Positions 26,596 through 35,655 of a DNA stretch of 35,655 nt are shown piece after piece. This DNA is from Pseudomonas sp. Ga0074129 (lineage in GTDB: Bacteria; Pseudomonadota; Gammaproteobacteria; Pseudomonadales; Pseudomonadaceae): assembly GCA_001465025.1 (NCBI GenBank), contig LNDO01000096.1, positions 1-35,655 on the forward strand. Direction: 5' to 3'. The position numbers were made by a program, and so were the translations under genes. Under the pieces are notes generated by a model. It was not told where the DNA came from and did not search any database. It saw nothing but the letters and a program-made list of their open reading frames with translations. The stretch's first letter is position 1; the number at the start of each line of letters is the position of its first letter.

Positions 26596-28497
26596 ATGCA
26601 TAACCCAGCAAGCCGTCACGCTCAGCAGGTATTGACCGTGGCCCAAGGGCGCGGCGAACTCGCCGGTCCCGCAGCCGATACTTCTGTGGCGCGTTCTTGG
26701 CTGCGCTGCCTGCAGCAGCACCACCTCGACCCAGCGCAGAACATGCCGCCCGCTGTCATCGAACACGCACGTATGCTTGAGCGACGCGAGCAGTTGCAGC
26801 AGGTGCTGGAGATTTCCAGCAACGAGATGAACAGCCTGCACCGCCAACTGGCCGGTTCTGGCCATGCCGTGTTGCTCACCGATGCCCGTGGGGTGATCCT
26901 CAACTGCGTCACCGAGCAGGCGGAAAAACGCACCTTCGAGCACGCCGGCCTGTGGCTCGGCGCCGACTGGAGCGAAGCCTGCGAGGGTACCAACGGCATC
27001 GGCACGTGTTTGGTCGAGCGCCAGCCGCTGACCATCCATCAGAACGAACATTTCCGCAGCCGGCACACTGGCCTGACCTGTTCGGCCAGCCCGGTGTTCG
27101 ACCCGCATGGTGAGTTGCTGGCGGTGCTGGATGTGTCCTCGGCGCGGCATGACGTGTCGCGGCAGAGCCAGTTCCACACCATGGCGCTGGTCAACCTGTC
27201 GGCCAAGGCCATCGAGGGTTGCCACTTTCTGCGCAGCTATGAAGGCGAATGGCTGCTGCGTTTTCATGCTCAGGCCGAATACATCGGTCAGTTCAGCGAA
27301 GGGCTGTTGGCTTTCGATGGCGATGGCCGCGTGAGTGCGGTGAATCAGAGTGCGATCAACCTGCTCGGCCTGTCGCGGCGGCAACTGCTCGGGCGTACCT
27401 TGGTCGAGGTGTTCGACTGCCGTTTGGATGATCTGCTCGGCCGCGCCTCGGCGCAGCCCAGTGCCAGTTGGCCGTTGTACACCCAACGTGGCCAGTTGTT
27501 GTTTGCCATGCTGCGCGGTCAACCCCGGCGCAGCGCTCAGGCCCTGGCGGCTACGGCGCTGGCAACGCCGGGTTTGTGTCTGGCCGACGCGGGTTTGCAG
27601 GCTGATTTCCGCCGGGCGCTGCGGGTGTATGAGCGTGATGTGCCGCTGCTGATCGGTGGCGAAACCGGCACCGGCAAAGAAGCCTTCGCCAAGGCCCTGC
27701 ATCAGGTCAGCTCACGCGGCGGCAAACCTTTTGTGGCGCTGAACTGCGCGGCGATTCCCGAAAGCCTGATCGAGAGTGAATTGTTCGGTTATCGCGGCGG
27801 CAGCTTCACTGGCGCGCGCAAAGAAGGCATGCGCGGCAAGTTGCAGCAGGCCGATGGCGGCACGCTGTTTCTTGATGAAATCGGCGACATGCCGCTGGTG
27901 CTGCAAACCCGTTTGCTGCGCGTGTTGGAAGAGCGCCGGGTCGAGCCGATTGGCGGTGAAGCGCAGGCCATTGATGTGCGGGTGATCAGCGCCAGCCACC
28001 GCGACCTCAACGAGCGCGTGGCCAGCGGCGAGTTTCGCCAGGACCTGTTCTATCGCTTGAATGGCCTGGTGATTGAACTGCCGCCGCTGCGTGAGCGTAG
28101 CGACAAGCTGGCACTGCTGGATTTTCTGCTGGCCGAAGAAGCGCGCGGGCAACCCGTGCGCCTGGCCGATGCGGCGCGCGAGGCGCTGCTGGGCTACGCC
28201 TGGCCGGGTAACGTGCGGCAACTGCGCAATGTGCTGCGCACCCTGTGCGCGTTATGTGAAAACGGCGTGATCAGCCAAGCCGATTTACCGGCTGAAATGC
28301 GCCATGCCCGGCCTGCACTGGCCGCGCTGCCCGTCAGCAAACCCGATCAGCTGGGCGATGCCGAACGCCAGGCGCTGCTGGCCGTGTTGGACGCGCAGCA
28401 CTGGCACATCAGCCATGCTGCCGAGCAACTGGGCATCAGCCGCAACACCCTGTACCGCAAACTGCGCAAACACTGCATCGCCAAGCAGGGTTGTTGA
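26596..28497 (+). CDS. eatR: Sigma54-dependent activator of ethanolamine catabolism (EatR/AcoR-like)
   Basis: The protein has 633 residues. An N-terminal AcoR-like GAF region (about 60-195; CEGTNGIGTCLVERQPLTIHQNEHF, GLTCSASPVFDPHGELLAVLDVS), a PAS segment (about 200-310; YIGQFSEGLLAFDGDGRVSAVNQSAINLLGLSRRQLLG), an AAA+ domain (Walker A GETGTGKE at 355-362, Walker B GGTLFLDEIGD) and a Fis-type HTH (HISHAAEQLGISRNTLYRKLRKH) are all present. The sigma54-contact loop reads GSFTGA (402-407) instead of GAFTGA, a variant also seen in AcoR-like activators. Divergent from the dehydrogenase gene and in EatR's genomic position, it very probably drives both sigma54 promoters here. The ATG at 26596 has GGAG ten bases upstream. 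Confidence 0.93.
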   Translation: MHNPASRHAQQVLTVAQGRGELAGPAADTSVARSWLRCLQQHHLDPAQNMPPAVIEHARMLERREQLQQVLEISSNEMNSLHRQLAGSGHAVLLTDARGVILNCVTEQAEKRTFEHAGLWLGADWSEACEGTNGIGTCLVERQPLTIHQNEHFRSRHTGLTCSASPVFDPHGELLAVLDVSSARHDVSRQSQFHTMALVNLSAKAIEGCHFLRSYEGEWLLRFHAQAEYIGQFSEGLLAFDGDGRVSAVNQSAINLLGLSRRQLLGRTLVEVFDCRLDDLLGRASAQPSASWPLYTQRGQLLFAMLRGQPRRSAQALAATALATPGLCLADAGLQADFRRALRVYERDVPLLIGGETGTGKEAFAKALHQVSSRGGKPFVALNCAAIPESLIESELFGYRGGSFTGARKEGMRGKLQQADGGTLFLDEIGDMPLVLQTRLLRVLEERRVEPIGGEAQAIDVRVISASHRDLNERVASGEFRQDLFYRLNGLVIELPPLRERSDKLALLDFLLAEEARGQPVRLADAAREALLGYAWPGNVRQLRNVLRTLCALCENGVISQADLPAEMRHARPALAALPVSKPDQLGDAERQALLAVLDAQHWHISHAAEQLGISRNTLYRKLRKHCIAKQGC

Positions 28498-28501
28498 CGC
28501 G

Positions 28502-28575
28502 GTAGGTCGGCGGTGAGCGCAGCGGGTTTGTGTGGGCTGTTGGGCTTCGTCGCAGGCTCCTCAACCCAACCTACG
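28502..28575. repeat. Inverted pair of the GTAGGTTGG repeat
   Basis: GTAGGTCGGCGGTGAGCGCA at 28502 faces ...CAACCCAACCTAC ending at 28575, forming a long imperfect palindrome of the same family as 7285-7316. It lies after eatR. Confidence 0.65.
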
Positions 28576-28604
28576 GGTGTTTGGTCGGCGTTTTGATAGC
28601 GCAT

Positions 28605-28636
28605 GTAGGTTGGCGTTGAGCGCAGCGAAGCCCAAC
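28605..28636. repeat. Dispersed Pseudomonas repeat (GTAGGTTGG...CCCAAC)
   Basis: A 32-bp copy differing by one base from the unit at 7285-7316, placed between eatR and mpl. Confidence 0.75.
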
Positions 28637-28773
28637 GGATCTGTGTGGGTTGTTTCCTCAACGGATCACCGCCCGACCCAACCGACGGAAAAGCTCAAAG
28701 GCGCTGTGCTAATCTGCGGCCAGTTTTTATCCCGCCTTATTCACCGGCTCTGACGACGCCTTCAAGGTACATC

Positions 28774-30129
28774 ATGCATATCCATATTCTCGGCATCTGC
28801 GGCACGTTTATGGGCTCGCTGGCCGTCTTGGCCAAGGAACTCGGCCACCGTGTAACCGGCTCCGACGCCAACGTTTACCCGCCCATGAGCACTCAGCTGG
28901 AAGCGCAGGGCATCGAACTGACGCAGGGCTATGACGCCGCCCAACTCGACCCCGCGCCGGATCTGGTGGTGATCGGCAATGCCCTGTCGCGCGGCAACCC
29001 GGCGGTGGAATATGTGCTGAACAAAGGCCTGCCCTACGTGAGTGGCCCGCAGTGGTTGGCCGACCACGTGCTGCAAGGCCGTTGGGTGATGGCGGTGGCT
29101 GGCACCCACGGTAAAACCAGCAGTTCGAGCATGCTGGCCTGGGTGCTGGAACATGCCGGCATGAGCCCGGGCTTTTTGATTGGCGGTGTGCCGCAGAACT
29201 TCGGCATCTCCGCGCGTTTGGGTGGCACGCCGTTCTTTGTGGTGGAAGCCGACGAATACGACAGCGCCTTCTTCGACAAACGTAGCAAGTTCGTTCACTA
29301 CCGCCCGCGCACCGCGATTCTGAATAACCTGGAGTTCGATCACGCGGACATCTTCCCGGATCTAGCCGCCATCGAGCGGCAATTCCACCATCTGGTGCGC
29401 ACCATTCCCGGTGAAGGGCTGATCATCCATCCCACCACTGAACCGGCGCTTAAACGCGTGATCGAAATGGGCTGCTGGACGCCCGTCGCCACCACCGGCG
29501 AGGGCGGGCAATGGCAGGCCAATCTGCTCAGCGCCGACGGCTCGCGCTTTGAGGTGATTTTCGAGGGTAAAACCGCCGGCACCGTGGACTGGCAACTGAC
29601 CGGCCAACACAACGTGGCCAACGCGCTGGCCGTGCTGGCAGCGGCGCGCCATGTGGGCGTGGTGCCGGAGCTGGGCATCGCTGCGCTGTGCAGCTTTATC
29701 AACGCCAAGCGGCGCATGGAGAAGGTGGCCGAGGTCAACGGGGTGACCATTTTCGATGACTTCGCTCACCACCCAACGGCGATTGCCACCACCTTGGATG
29801 GCCTGCGCAAACGCATCGGCGACGCCAAGCTGATCGCCATTGTCGAGCCGCGCTCCAACTCGATGAAGCTCGGCGCGCACCGCGACGGCTTGCCTGAGTC
29901 TGTGCTGCAAGCCGATTCTGTTTACTGGTACGCGCCGCCGAATCTCGGCTGGGACTTGGCCGGCACGGTCGCGGCCTCGACGGTGTCGACGCAGGTGTGC
30001 GATTCCCTGGAAGCGATCATCGCCGGGGTCAAGGCCGAGGCCGCGCCGGGCACACAAATTGTGGTGATGAGCAACGGCGGCTTTGGCGGTTTGCATGGCA
30101 AGCTGGCAGCGGCCTTGGCTGAGCGCTAG
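28774..30129 (+). CDS. mpl: UDP-MurNAc:L-Ala-gamma-D-Glu-meso-DAP ligase
   Basis: The 451-residue cytosolic Mur-ligase-family enzyme of peptidoglycan recycling joins recovered tripeptide to UDP-MurNAc using ATP. Landmarks: MHIHILGICGTFMGSLAVLAKELGHRVTGSD at the N-terminus, the ATP loop GTHGKTS (residues 110-116), ADEYDSAFFDKRSKFVHYRP, LNNLEFDHADIFPD, GQHNVANALA, IFDDFAHHPTAI and EPRSNSMKLG. The ATG at 28774 with AAGG six bases upstream is preferred over the 43-codon longer frame, which is repeat-derived. In P. aeruginosa mpl lies beside ubiX and the ethanolamine genes in the same order. Confidence 0.97.
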   Translation: MHIHILGICGTFMGSLAVLAKELGHRVTGSDANVYPPMSTQLEAQGIELTQGYDAAQLDPAPDLVVIGNALSRGNPAVEYVLNKGLPYVSGPQWLADHVLQGRWVMAVAGTHGKTSSSSMLAWVLEHAGMSPGFLIGGVPQNFGISARLGGTPFFVVEADEYDSAFFDKRSKFVHYRPRTAILNNLEFDHADIFPDLAAIERQFHHLVRTIPGEGLIIHPTTEPALKRVIEMGCWTPVATTGEGGQWQANLLSADGSRFEVIFEGKTAGTVDWQLTGQHNVANALAVLAAARHVGVVPELGIAALCSFINAKRRMEKVAEVNGVTIFDDFAHHPTAIATTLDGLRKRIGDAKLIAIVEPRSNSMKLGAHRDGLPESVLQADSVYWYAPPNLGWDLAGTVAASTVSTQVCDSLEAIIAGVKAEAAPGTQIVVMSNGGFGGLHGKLAAALAER

Positions 30130-30140
30130 ATCGTCAGGTT

Positions 30141-30194
30141 CGTAGCCCGGATGCAATCCGGGGCAAGAGTCACCCGGATTTCATCCGGGCTACG
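30141..30194. repeat. REP-like inverted repeat (GTAGCCCGGAT type)
   Basis: CGTAGCCCGGATGCAATCCG at 30141 faces CCGGATTTCATCCGGGCTACG ending at 30194. It is a second copy of the element at 5211-5279, placed between mpl and ubiX. Confidence 0.82.
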
Positions 30195-30248
30195 TGGTTG
30201 CTGTGTGGCTAACGGCGCAGTGTTTTAGCCAACATTCGAGGAGCTTCG

Positions 30249-30881
30249 ATGAGCGGTCCAGAACGAATTACCCTAGCCATGACCGGTGCCTCGGGCGCGC
30301 AGTACGGCTTGCGCCTGCTCGACTGCCTGGTGCGCGAAGACCGTGAGGTGCACTTCCTGATTTCCAAGGCGGCGCAGTTGGTCATGGCCACCGAAACCGA
30401 TGTCAGCCTGCCGAGCAAACCGCAGGCCATGCAGGCGTTTTTGAATGAGTACACCGGCGCCGCGCCGGGGCAGATTCGCGTCTTTGGTAAAGAAGACTGG
30501 ATGGCCCCGGCGGCGTCAGGCTCTGGTGCTCCGACCGCGATGGTTGTGGTGCCGTGCAGCACCGGCTCGCTCTCGGCGATTGCCCATGGTGCGTGCAACA
30601 ACCTGATTGAGCGCGCCGCCGACGTGGCCCTCAAAGAGCGTCGTCAGTTGATTCTGGTGCCGCGCGAGGCACCGTTCTCCAGCATCCATCTGGAGAACAT
30701 GCTCAAGCTGTCGAACATGGGCGCGACCATTCTGCCGGCGGCGCCGGGCTTTTATCACCAACCGCAAACCATCGATGACCTGATCGATTTTGTCGTAGCG
30801 CGCATCCTAAATTGCCTGAACATTCCCCAAGACATGCTGCCGCGTTGGGGTGAGCACCATCAGATCAGTCCCGATGAATAA
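30249..30881 (+). CDS. ubiX: Flavin prenyltransferase UbiX
   Basis: The protein has 210 residues and makes prenylated FMN, the cofactor that UbiD needs for decarboxylation in ubiquinone synthesis. The flavoprotein-family motifs are clear: [22 protein letters not shown] (FMN phosphate loop), [83 protein letters not shown] precedes the ATG at 30249. The gene overlaps the next lipoprotein gene by eight bases, so the two are cotranscribed. Confidence 0.97.
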   Translation: MSGPERITLAMTGASGAQYGLRLLDCLVREDREVHFLISKAAQLVMATETDVSLPSKPQAMQAFLNEYTGAAPGQIRVFGKEDWMAPAASGSGAPTAMVVVPCSTGSLSAIAHGACNNLIERAADVALKERRQLILVPREAPFSSIHLENMLKLSNMGATILPAAPGFYHQPQTIDDLIDFVVARILNCLNIPQDMLPRWGEHHQISPDE

Positions 30882-31173
30882 GCGCCTGAGTCGCCTGGTT
30901 CTGGGGTTGAGCTTGGCCCTGACGCTGAGCGGCTGCGCCACGGTGCGCACCCTCGACGCAGCCAAGCCCGATGCGCCGGTGGTCTATGCCGGCACGCGGC
31001 TCAACCTGTATGCCCTGCAGGGCGGCTGCTGCGCCACCGAGCGCTTCGGCGCCGAAGCCCCGGCGTATCCGGCGGCTGATCTGCCGGTCAGCGCGTTGCT
31101 CGACACTTTGCTGTTGCCACTCTCCCTGGCCACCGCCATGGGCATTAGCCTGGGTATCAGCGGCGGTTTGTAG
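30874..31173 (+). CDS. YceK/YidQ-like small lipoprotein
   Basis: A 99-residue predicted lipoprotein with lipobox LSGC (Cys at residue 21) after the signal [17 protein letters not shown]. The mature part reads [32 protein letters not shown] and ends in a hydrophobic stretch ([24 protein letters not shown]), the pattern of the YceK/YidQ (DUF1375) family, whose function is unknown. The ATG at 30874 overlaps the ubiX stop (ATGAATAA), which argues for this start rather than one 24 bases earlier, and for coupling. It converges on the metallo-hydrolase gene eight bases beyond its stop. Confidence 0.85.
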   Translation: MNKRLSRLVLGLSLALTLSGCATVRTLDAAKPDAPVVYAGTRLNLYALQGGCCATERFGAEAPAYPAADLPVSALLDTLLLPLSLATAMGISLGISGGL

Positions 31174-31181
31174 ACAGCCGG

Positions 31182-32048
31182 TTAACTGGCCAGCTGGCAC
31201 ACCTGTTCAGCGGCCTGTTGCAAGCCATAACGACCTTTTTCATCACGGCTGATGCGACCCATGGCTGTGGCGGGGTCGTGGGTGAACACCAGTCGGCCGT
31301 TGCGGCTGAAGAGGTCGGCCAGCAGCGCTTCTTTCTCTTCGATCAGGCCTTCAGGGAAGCGGTCATAGCCCATGGTGATGGGCAGGTGCACCCACGGCGC
31401 GCCAGGGATCAGGTCACCGGGGAATACCACCGGGCCGTCCGGCATGGCCACTTCCGGCAGCAGTTGGCCGGGCGTGTGACCATCGCTCCAATGCAAACGC
31501 CAGTCCGCGCCAAGCAGCTCGCAGTGTTCGGTTTCGTCGATCAGTTGTAGGCGGCCGCTGCCTTCCAGCAACGCCATCAGCTCAGGGATATAGGAAGCGC
31601 GGTCGCGGGCGTGCGGCTGGAAGGCTCTCTGCCACTGACGGCGGCCTGTGATGAACTGTGCATGGGGGAACAACAAGCGCGCCGGCTGGCCTTCTTCCCA
31701 CGCGGCGAGCAGGCCGCCGGCGTGATCAAAGTGCAGGTGGGTGAGCACCACAATGTCGATGTCGGCATCACTCAGGCCGACAACGGCCAGGCTGTCGAGC
31801 AGCACGTGGCGGTCTTCCTGTACCCCGAAGCGCTCTTTCAGTTCGGGGCTGAAGAAGGCACCGATGCCGGTTTCAATCAGGATAGTGCGCTCATCCTCTT
31901 GTACCAACAGTGCGCGGCAACCGAGGTCGATGCGGTTCAGTTCATCCGGCGTCATCCAGCGTTGCCACAGGGCTTTGGGCGCGTTACCAAACATCGCGCC
32001 GCCATCAAGTTTTTGGCTGTTGCCGGTCAGGGTGGTCAGGGTTCGCAT
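31182..32048 (-). CDS. Metallo-beta-lactamase-fold hydrolase
   Basis: A 288-residue cytosolic protein with a complete zinc site, unlike the homologue at 5378-6250. HLHFDH lies at residues 104-109, with further ligands in [17 protein letters not shown] and FTHDPA. The N-terminus ([45 protein letters not shown]) resembles quorum-quenching lactonase-like and other AttM/MBL hydrolases; the substrate cannot be deduced. The ATG at 32048 ([10 protein letters not shown]) with AAGAGAA upstream is preferred; the 78 extra codons of the open frame cover a repeat. Confidence 0.9.
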   Translation of the reverse strand: MRTLTTLTGNSQKLDGGAMFGNAPKALWQRWMTPDELNRIDLGCRALLVQEDERTILIETGIGAFFSPELKERFGVQEDRHVLLDSLAVVGLSDADIDIVVLTHLHFDHAGGLLAAWEEGQPARLLFPHAQFITGRRQWQRAFQPHARDRASYIPELMALLEGSGRLQLIDETEHCELLGADWRLHWSDGHTPGQLLPEVAMPDGPVVFPGDLIPGAPWVHLPITMGYDRFPEGLIEEKEALLADLFSRNGRLVFTHDPATAMGRISRDEKGRYGLQQAAEQVCQLAS

Positions 32049-32187
32049 GGGGATTCTCTTGTTCTTGTCGGGGATTGCAGGGGGATCGATCAAGCGTGAT
32101 CCACACGGGTGGATCAGGCCATTGGACGAAGGGCTGACGAGGCTTTTGATATCCGCCGGGTGTGCCTTGGTGGATCGGTGTAGCGTG

Positions 32188-32221
32188 ATCCACCCTACGC
32201 CGAAATCAACGTAGGGTGGAT
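32188..32221. repeat. Inverted repeat after the thiolase gene
   Basis: ATCCACCCTACG (32188-32199) and CGTAGGGTGGAT (32210-32221) form a perfect 12-bp stem with a 10-base loop. GTAGGGTGGAT palindromes are another common Pseudomonas intergenic repeat. It may act as a terminator for the minus-strand thiolase gene. Confidence 0.75.
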
Positions 32222-32247
32222 GTCGCTTTTTACATTCACCGCTGCGA

Positions 32248-33426
32248 TTAGCGTTCGATGACCAGCGCCACGCCCTGGCCACCGCCGATGCATAGGGTCG
32301 CCAAGCCTTTGTGTGCGTCGCGGCGGATCATCTCATGCACCAGGCTGACCAAGATGCGGCAGCCCGACGCGCCGATGGGGTGGCCTAGGGCAATGGCGCC
32401 GCCGTTGACGTTGACCTTGGCGCTGTCCCATTGCAATTCGCGGCCGACGGCGATGGCTTGAGCGGCGAAGGCTTCGTTGGCTTCGATCAGGTCAAGTTGC
32501 TCCAGGCTCCAACCGGCTTTTTCCAGGGCGCGGCAGGTGGCAAACACCGGGCCGATGCCCATGATCGCCGGGTCGACACCGGCACTGGCGTGGGCTTTGA
32601 TCCGCGCCAGAATCGGTAAGCCCAATGCCTGCGCTTTGCCTTCGCTCATCAGCAGCACGGCGGCGGCCCCGTCGTTCAAGGTCGAGGCATTGCCGGCGGT
32701 GACGCTGCCGTCGCGTTTGAAGGCCGGGCGCAGTTGGCTGAGGCTCTGCAAGGTGGTGCTGGGGCGCGGTTGTTCGTCGGTGCTCACCAGCAGGCTGTCG
32801 CCTTTGCGCTGGGCGACGGCAATTGGCGTGATCTGCGAAACAAAACGTCCCGCTTCGAGGGCGGCGCAGGCACGCAGTTGCGAGTGAGCGGCGAAGGCGT
32901 CCTGCTCGCTGCGACTGATGCCGTATTGCTCGGCCAGGTTCTCGGCGGTGATGCCCATGTGGTAATCGTTGAAGGCATCCCACAGGCCATCGTGGAGCAT
33001 GGTGTCGAGCAACTGCCCGTGGCCCATGCGCAGGCCGGTGCGCGAATTGTTCAGCACATGCGGTGCCTGGCTCATGTTCTCCTGTCCGCCAGCGATGATC
33101 ACCTCGGCATCGCCACAGCGAATGGCCTGGGCGGCCATGATCACGGCTTTCAGCCCCGAGCCGCAGACCTTGTTCAGGGTCAGCGCCGGTACGGTGTGCG
33201 GCAGGCCCGCGCGGATCACACTTTGCCGCGCGGGGTTCTGTCCGGCCCCTGCGGTCAGCACCTGACCGAGGATCACTTCATCGATCTGCTGCGTTGGCAG
33301 GCCGGTGTCCTGCAGCAGGCGACGGATCACCGCCGCACCCAGATCGACCGCGCTGACGCTGCTCAATGCGCCGCCGAAGGCGCCGATGGGCGTACGGGTG
33401 GCGGCGACGATGACGACTTCTTGCAT
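32248..33426 (-). CDS. Acetyl-CoA acetyltransferase (thiolase)
   Basis: The 392-residue cytosolic thiolase condenses two acetyl-CoA to acetoacetyl-CoA or runs in reverse during ketone-body or short-chain acyl-CoA use. The catalytic triad is complete: Cys88 in [10 protein letters not shown], His349 in [14 protein letters not shown] and Cys379 in LCIGGGQG. Sequence and length fit AtoB/PhaA-type enzymes. Without ketoacyl transferase or phaC genes beside it, biosynthetic versus degradative roles cannot be separated. GAGG lies 12 bases before the ATG at 33426, a rather long spacing. A strong terminator upstream (33446-33479) separates it from the acyl-CoA dehydrogenase gene. Confidence 0.96.
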   Translation of the reverse strand: MQEVVIVAATRTPIGAFGGALSSVSAVDLGAAVIRRLLQDTGLPTQQIDEVILGQVLTAGAGQNPARQSVIRAGLPHTVPALTLNKVCGSGLKAVIMAAQAIRCGDAEVIIAGGQENMSQAPHVLNNSRTGLRMGHGQLLDTMLHDGLWDAFNDYHMGITAENLAEQYGISRSEQDAFAAHSQLRACAALEAGRFVSQITPIAVAQRKGDSLLVSTDEQPRPSTTLQSLSQLRPAFKRDGSVTAGNASTLNDGAAAVLLMSEGKAQALGLPILARIKAHASAGVDPAIMGIGPVFATCRALEKAGWSLEQLDLIEANEAFAAQAIAVGRELQWDSAKVNVNGGAIALGHPIGASGCRILVSLVHEMIRRDAHKGLATLCIGGGQGVALVIER

Positions 33427-33445
33427 GATGATTTTCTACCTCGAA

Positions 33446-33479
33446 TAAAAAAGCGCGACGTTCACTACGAACGCCGCGC
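33446..33479 (-). terminator. Rho-independent terminator after the acyl-CoA dehydrogenase gene
   Basis: GCGCGACGTTC and GAACGCCGCGC pair with one G-T or mismatch position across a short loop, followed on the minus strand by TTTTTTATT. It reads out of the dehydrogenase gene and ends just before the thiolase ATG. Confidence 0.85.
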
Positions 33480-33519
33480 AAACGCTCAACTGTGAGGGCG
33501 ACTGCTCGTCGCCCGTTGT

Positions 33520-35292
33520 TCAGAACTGTTCGGCGGCCAGGCCATACAGGGCGTCGCTACCCGCGCGGATGCTGGCTTCCAGGCCCAAGGTGCGTGGTAG
33601 CAGGCGGGCGAAGAAGAACGCGGCGGTGGCCAGTTTGGCGCTGTAAAACGCCTCGTCCTCGCCGCGTTTGGCCTGCGCCACGGCGGCCATGCGCGCCCAC
33701 ATCCAGGCATAGGCGGTGTAGCCGAACAGGTGCAGGTACTCCACCGAGGCTGCGCCGGTCTCGTGGGGGTTGCTGGCGCTGCGTTGTTGCAGCCAGGCGC
33801 TGAGGTTTTCCAGGCGCTCAATGGCGTCGAGCAGTTCAACGGCATAAGGGCTGCCGGGTTGCTCGGCAAACCGGCGGATCTCCGCGGTGAACTGGCGCAG
33901 CGCCACGCCGCCGTTGGCGATGACTTTGCGCCCGAGCAGGTCGAGGGCCTGAATACCGTTGGTGCCTTCGTAGATTTGCGCGATGCGCACATCACGCACC
34001 AATTGTTCCTGGCCCCACTCGCGGATGTAACCGTGGCCACCGAAGACCTGCTGGCCGTGGATGCAACTGTCCAGCCCGGTGTCGGTGAAGAACGCCTTGG
34101 CCACCGGCGTGAGCAGCGCCACCAGGGTTTCGGCGTGCTGTTGCTCGGCGATGTCGTCGCTGAACTTGGCGAGGTCAAGTTGCTGGCCAACGTAGCAGGC
34201 AAAGGCGCGTCCGCCTTCGGTCATGGCTTTCATGCTCAACAGCATGCGCCGCACATCGGCGTGCACGATGATCGGGTCGGCGGCTTTGTCCGCTGCCTGT
34301 GGGCCGCTGGCTGCACGGCTTTGCAGGCGCTCGCAGGCGTAATCGCGGGCCGCCTGGTAAGAGGCTTCGGCACAACCAATACCCTGAATGCCGATGGACA
34401 GGCGCTCGTAATTCATCATGGTGAACATCGCCGCCAGGCCCTTATTCGGCTCGCCGATCAGGTAGCCGGTGGCGCCGTCGAAGTTCATCACGCAGGTGGC
34501 CGAGGCCTTGATGCCCATCTTGTGTTCAATCGAGCCGCAGCTTACGGCGTTACTTGCGCCTAGGCTGCCGTCTGCATTGACCAGCACTTTGGGCACCAGA
34601 AACAGCGAGATGCCGCGCGCCCCTGTGGGGGCCTCGGGCAGTTTGGCCAGCACCAGGTGGATGATGTTTTCGGTGAGGTCCTGCTCGCCGCCGGTGATAA
34701 ATATCTTGCTGCCGCTGATGCGGTAGCTGCCGTCGGCTTGCGCTTCGGCGCGCGTACGGATCAGGCCCAGATCGGTGCCCGCGTGGGCTTCGGTCAGGCA
34801 CATGGAGCCGGCCCAGCGGCCTTCGTACATCGGTGGCAGGTAGGTGTTCTTCAGTTGTTCACTGGCGTGGGCGTCGATGGCCAGGCACGCGCCGGAACTC
34901 AGCGCGGAATACAGGGCAAAGCTTGAGCCTGCACCGTAGAGCATTTCTTCAAAGGCTACGGCGAGCATCTTGGGCATGCCCATGCCGCCATACGCCGGGT
35001 TGCCAGACAGCCCAACCCAGCCACCTTCGATATACGTGGCATAGGCCTCTTTGAAGCCCGCCGGGGTGCGCACCTCGCCCGCGTACCACTGTGCACCTTC
35101 TTCATCGCCACTGCGGTTGAGCGGGGCGATCAGGCTGCTGGTGACTTTGCCAGCTTCTTCCAGAATGGCGTCGGCGGTGTCGGCATCTACCGTCTCAGCC
35201 AGGGCTGGCAGGCGCGCCCACAGGCTGGGAGCCTCGAAGACGTCATGCAGGACAAAGCGCAAATCGCGCAGCGGGGCGGTGTAGTCAGGCAT
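33520..35292 (-). CDS. Acyl-CoA dehydrogenase with extended C-terminal domain
   Basis: A 590-residue FAD-dependent dehydrogenase that oxidises acyl-CoA to enoyl-CoA; it is longer than the classic 380-residue type because of a C-terminal helical extension, as in DmdC/FadE-like proteins. Motifs: the N-terminal alpha domain PDYTAPLRDLRFVLHDVFEA, FAD-binding CLTEAHAGTDLGLIRTRA and ISGSKIFITGGEQD, the base-bearing segment AQIYEGTNGIQALDLLGRKV, and VFGGHGYIREWGQEQLVRD. GAGG six bases before the ATG at 35292 sets the start rather than a start five codons upstream. It probably works with the downstream thiolase in fatty-acid degradation. Confidence 0.95.
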   Translation of the reverse strand: MPDYTAPLRDLRFVLHDVFEAPSLWARLPALAETVDADTADAILEEAGKVTSSLIAPLNRSGDEEGAQWYAGEVRTPAGFKEAYATYIEGGWVGLSGNPAYGGMGMPKMLAVAFEEMLYGAGSSFALYSALSSGACLAIDAHASEQLKNTYLPPMYEGRWAGSMCLTEAHAGTDLGLIRTRAEAQADGSYRISGSKIFITGGEQDLTENIIHLVLAKLPEAPTGARGISLFLVPKVLVNADGSLGASNAVSCGSIEHKMGIKASATCVMNFDGATGYLIGEPNKGLAAMFTMMNYERLSIGIQGIGCAEASYQAARDYACERLQSRAASGPQAADKAADPIIVHADVRRMLLSMKAMTEGGRAFACYVGQQLDLAKFSDDIAEQQHAETLVALLTPVAKAFFTDTGLDSCIHGQQVFGGHGYIREWGQEQLVRDVRIAQIYEGTNGIQALDLLGRKVIANGGVALRQFTAEIRRFAEQPGSPYAVELLDAIERLENLSAWLQQRSASNPHETGAASVEYLHLFGYTAYAWMWARMAAVAQAKRGEDEAFYSAKLATAAFFFARLLPRTLGLEASIRAGSDALYGLAAEQF

Positions 35293-35336
35293 CAGGGACC
35301 TCGGCAATCCAACGGGTTGGAGCCCATTGTGTTGTT

Positions 35337-35362
35337 GAAAAAAAGGGCGCGTAAGGCGCCCT
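35337..35362 (-). terminator. Rho-independent terminator after the acetate symporter gene
   Basis: AGGGCGC and GCGCCCT form a 7-bp stem, followed on the minus strand by a run of seven T (35343-35337). It ends the actP transcript. Confidence 0.85.
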
Positions 35363-35409
35363 GAAAGGTCAGGCGATCACGCAGTGCGCGCCTGATTACA
35401 TCGCACATC

Positions 35410-35655
35410 TCAATGGTTGGAGGCCGCAGCAGCGCCGAGACCGGTTTGGGCGCGCACGAACTGGTCATCGAAGGCGGCGCGCTCGCGTTCTGCACGGGCG
35501 CTGCGGTCTAACCTGGAGACCACCACGATGACCAGGAAAGCCAGTGGCATGGAGAACAGCGCTGGATGGTCATAGGGGTAGATGGCTTGAGCGTTGCCCA
35601 GCACAGTCACCCAGACCGCTGGCGATAGAATGACCAGCACCAGCGCAGTCACTAG
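35410..35655 (-). CDS. actP: ActP-type cation/acetate symporter, C-terminal part only
   Basis: The last 81 residues of a sodium:solute symporter; the 5' part lies beyond the window edge. The open frame continues to the last base, so the GTG at 35652 is not a start. LVLVILSPAVWVTVLGNAQAIYPYDHPALFSMPLAFLVIVVVSRLDRSARAERERAAFDDQFVRAQTGLGA is the characteristic ActP C-terminus, with the final transmembrane helices and the short cytosolic tail. ActP takes up acetate and similar short carboxylates, which fits the acetate-producing ethanolamine route and the thiolase nearby. A terminator follows at 35337-35362. Confidence 0.9.
   Translation of the reverse strand, partial: LVTALVLVILSPAVWVTVLGNAQAIYPYDHPALFSMPLAFLVIVVVSRLDRSARAERERAAFDDQFVRAQTGLGAAAASNH

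Noticed and set aside
32049-32282. 78-codon N-terminal extension of the metallo-hydrolase
   Set aside because: It covers an inverted repeat and the end of the thiolase gene; ATG 32048 begins the conserved protein.

Overview
This 35.7 kb window comes from a high-GC gammaproteobacterial chromosome, almost certainly Pseudomonas in the broad sense. The support is the gene content and the Pseudomonas-style dispersed repeats (GTAGCCCGGAT, GTAGGTTGG...CCCAAC and GGAGGGGCTTTAGCC types). The order eutC-eutB-permease-aldehyde dehydrogenase-EatR-mpl-ubiX matches, as I recall it, the PA4025-PA4019 block of P. aeruginosa. No tRNA, rRNA or CRISPR array is visible. Homology calls are made by eye from motifs; no database search was run.

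Left part (1-5.3 kb): three tandem 20-bp repeats that look like a transposon end abut a 5'-truncated Bug/TctC-type binding protein gene. A GGDEF-EAL membrane protein follows, then a decayed SulP transporter remnant and an SdiA-regulated-type protein. Middle-left (5.3-13.1 kb): an exported metallo-beta-lactamase-fold protein divergent from a LysR regulator, a GNAT, two tandem DUF4136 lipoproteins, cmoM overlapping a MazG-like pyrophosphohydrolase, a MaoC-like hydratase divergent from an AraC regulator, and a TSUP permease.

Middle (13.1-20.4 kb): a second GGDEF-EAL protein is translationally coupled to a periplasmic substrate-binding lipoprotein, an arrangement resembling NspS/MbaA. Then come ppa, mtfA, a divergent membrane-anchored protein that reads as a pseudophosphatase-pseudokinase fusion, and a GNAT.

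Right-centre (20.6-28.5 kb): a complete ethanolamine catabolism block without microcompartment genes. A permease takes up ethanolamine, EutBC splits it to acetaldehyde and ammonia, and an aldehyde dehydrogenase oxidises acetaldehyde to acetate. A divergent sigma54 activator (EatR) presumably controls it. Two good -24/-12 promoters with upstream dyads are visible, one before the dehydrogenase and one before permease-eutBC. The permease start is in a different frame from its body (apparent one-base loss). A 144-bp TA-flanked MITE-like element occupies the leader of the regulator gene.

Right end (28.5-35.7 kb): mpl, ubiX with an overlapping lipoprotein gene, a second metallo-hydrolase, an acetyl-CoA acetyltransferase, an acyl-CoA dehydrogenase, and the C-terminal end of an ActP-type acetate symporter running off the window. 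The last three concern acyl-CoA and acetate metabolism.
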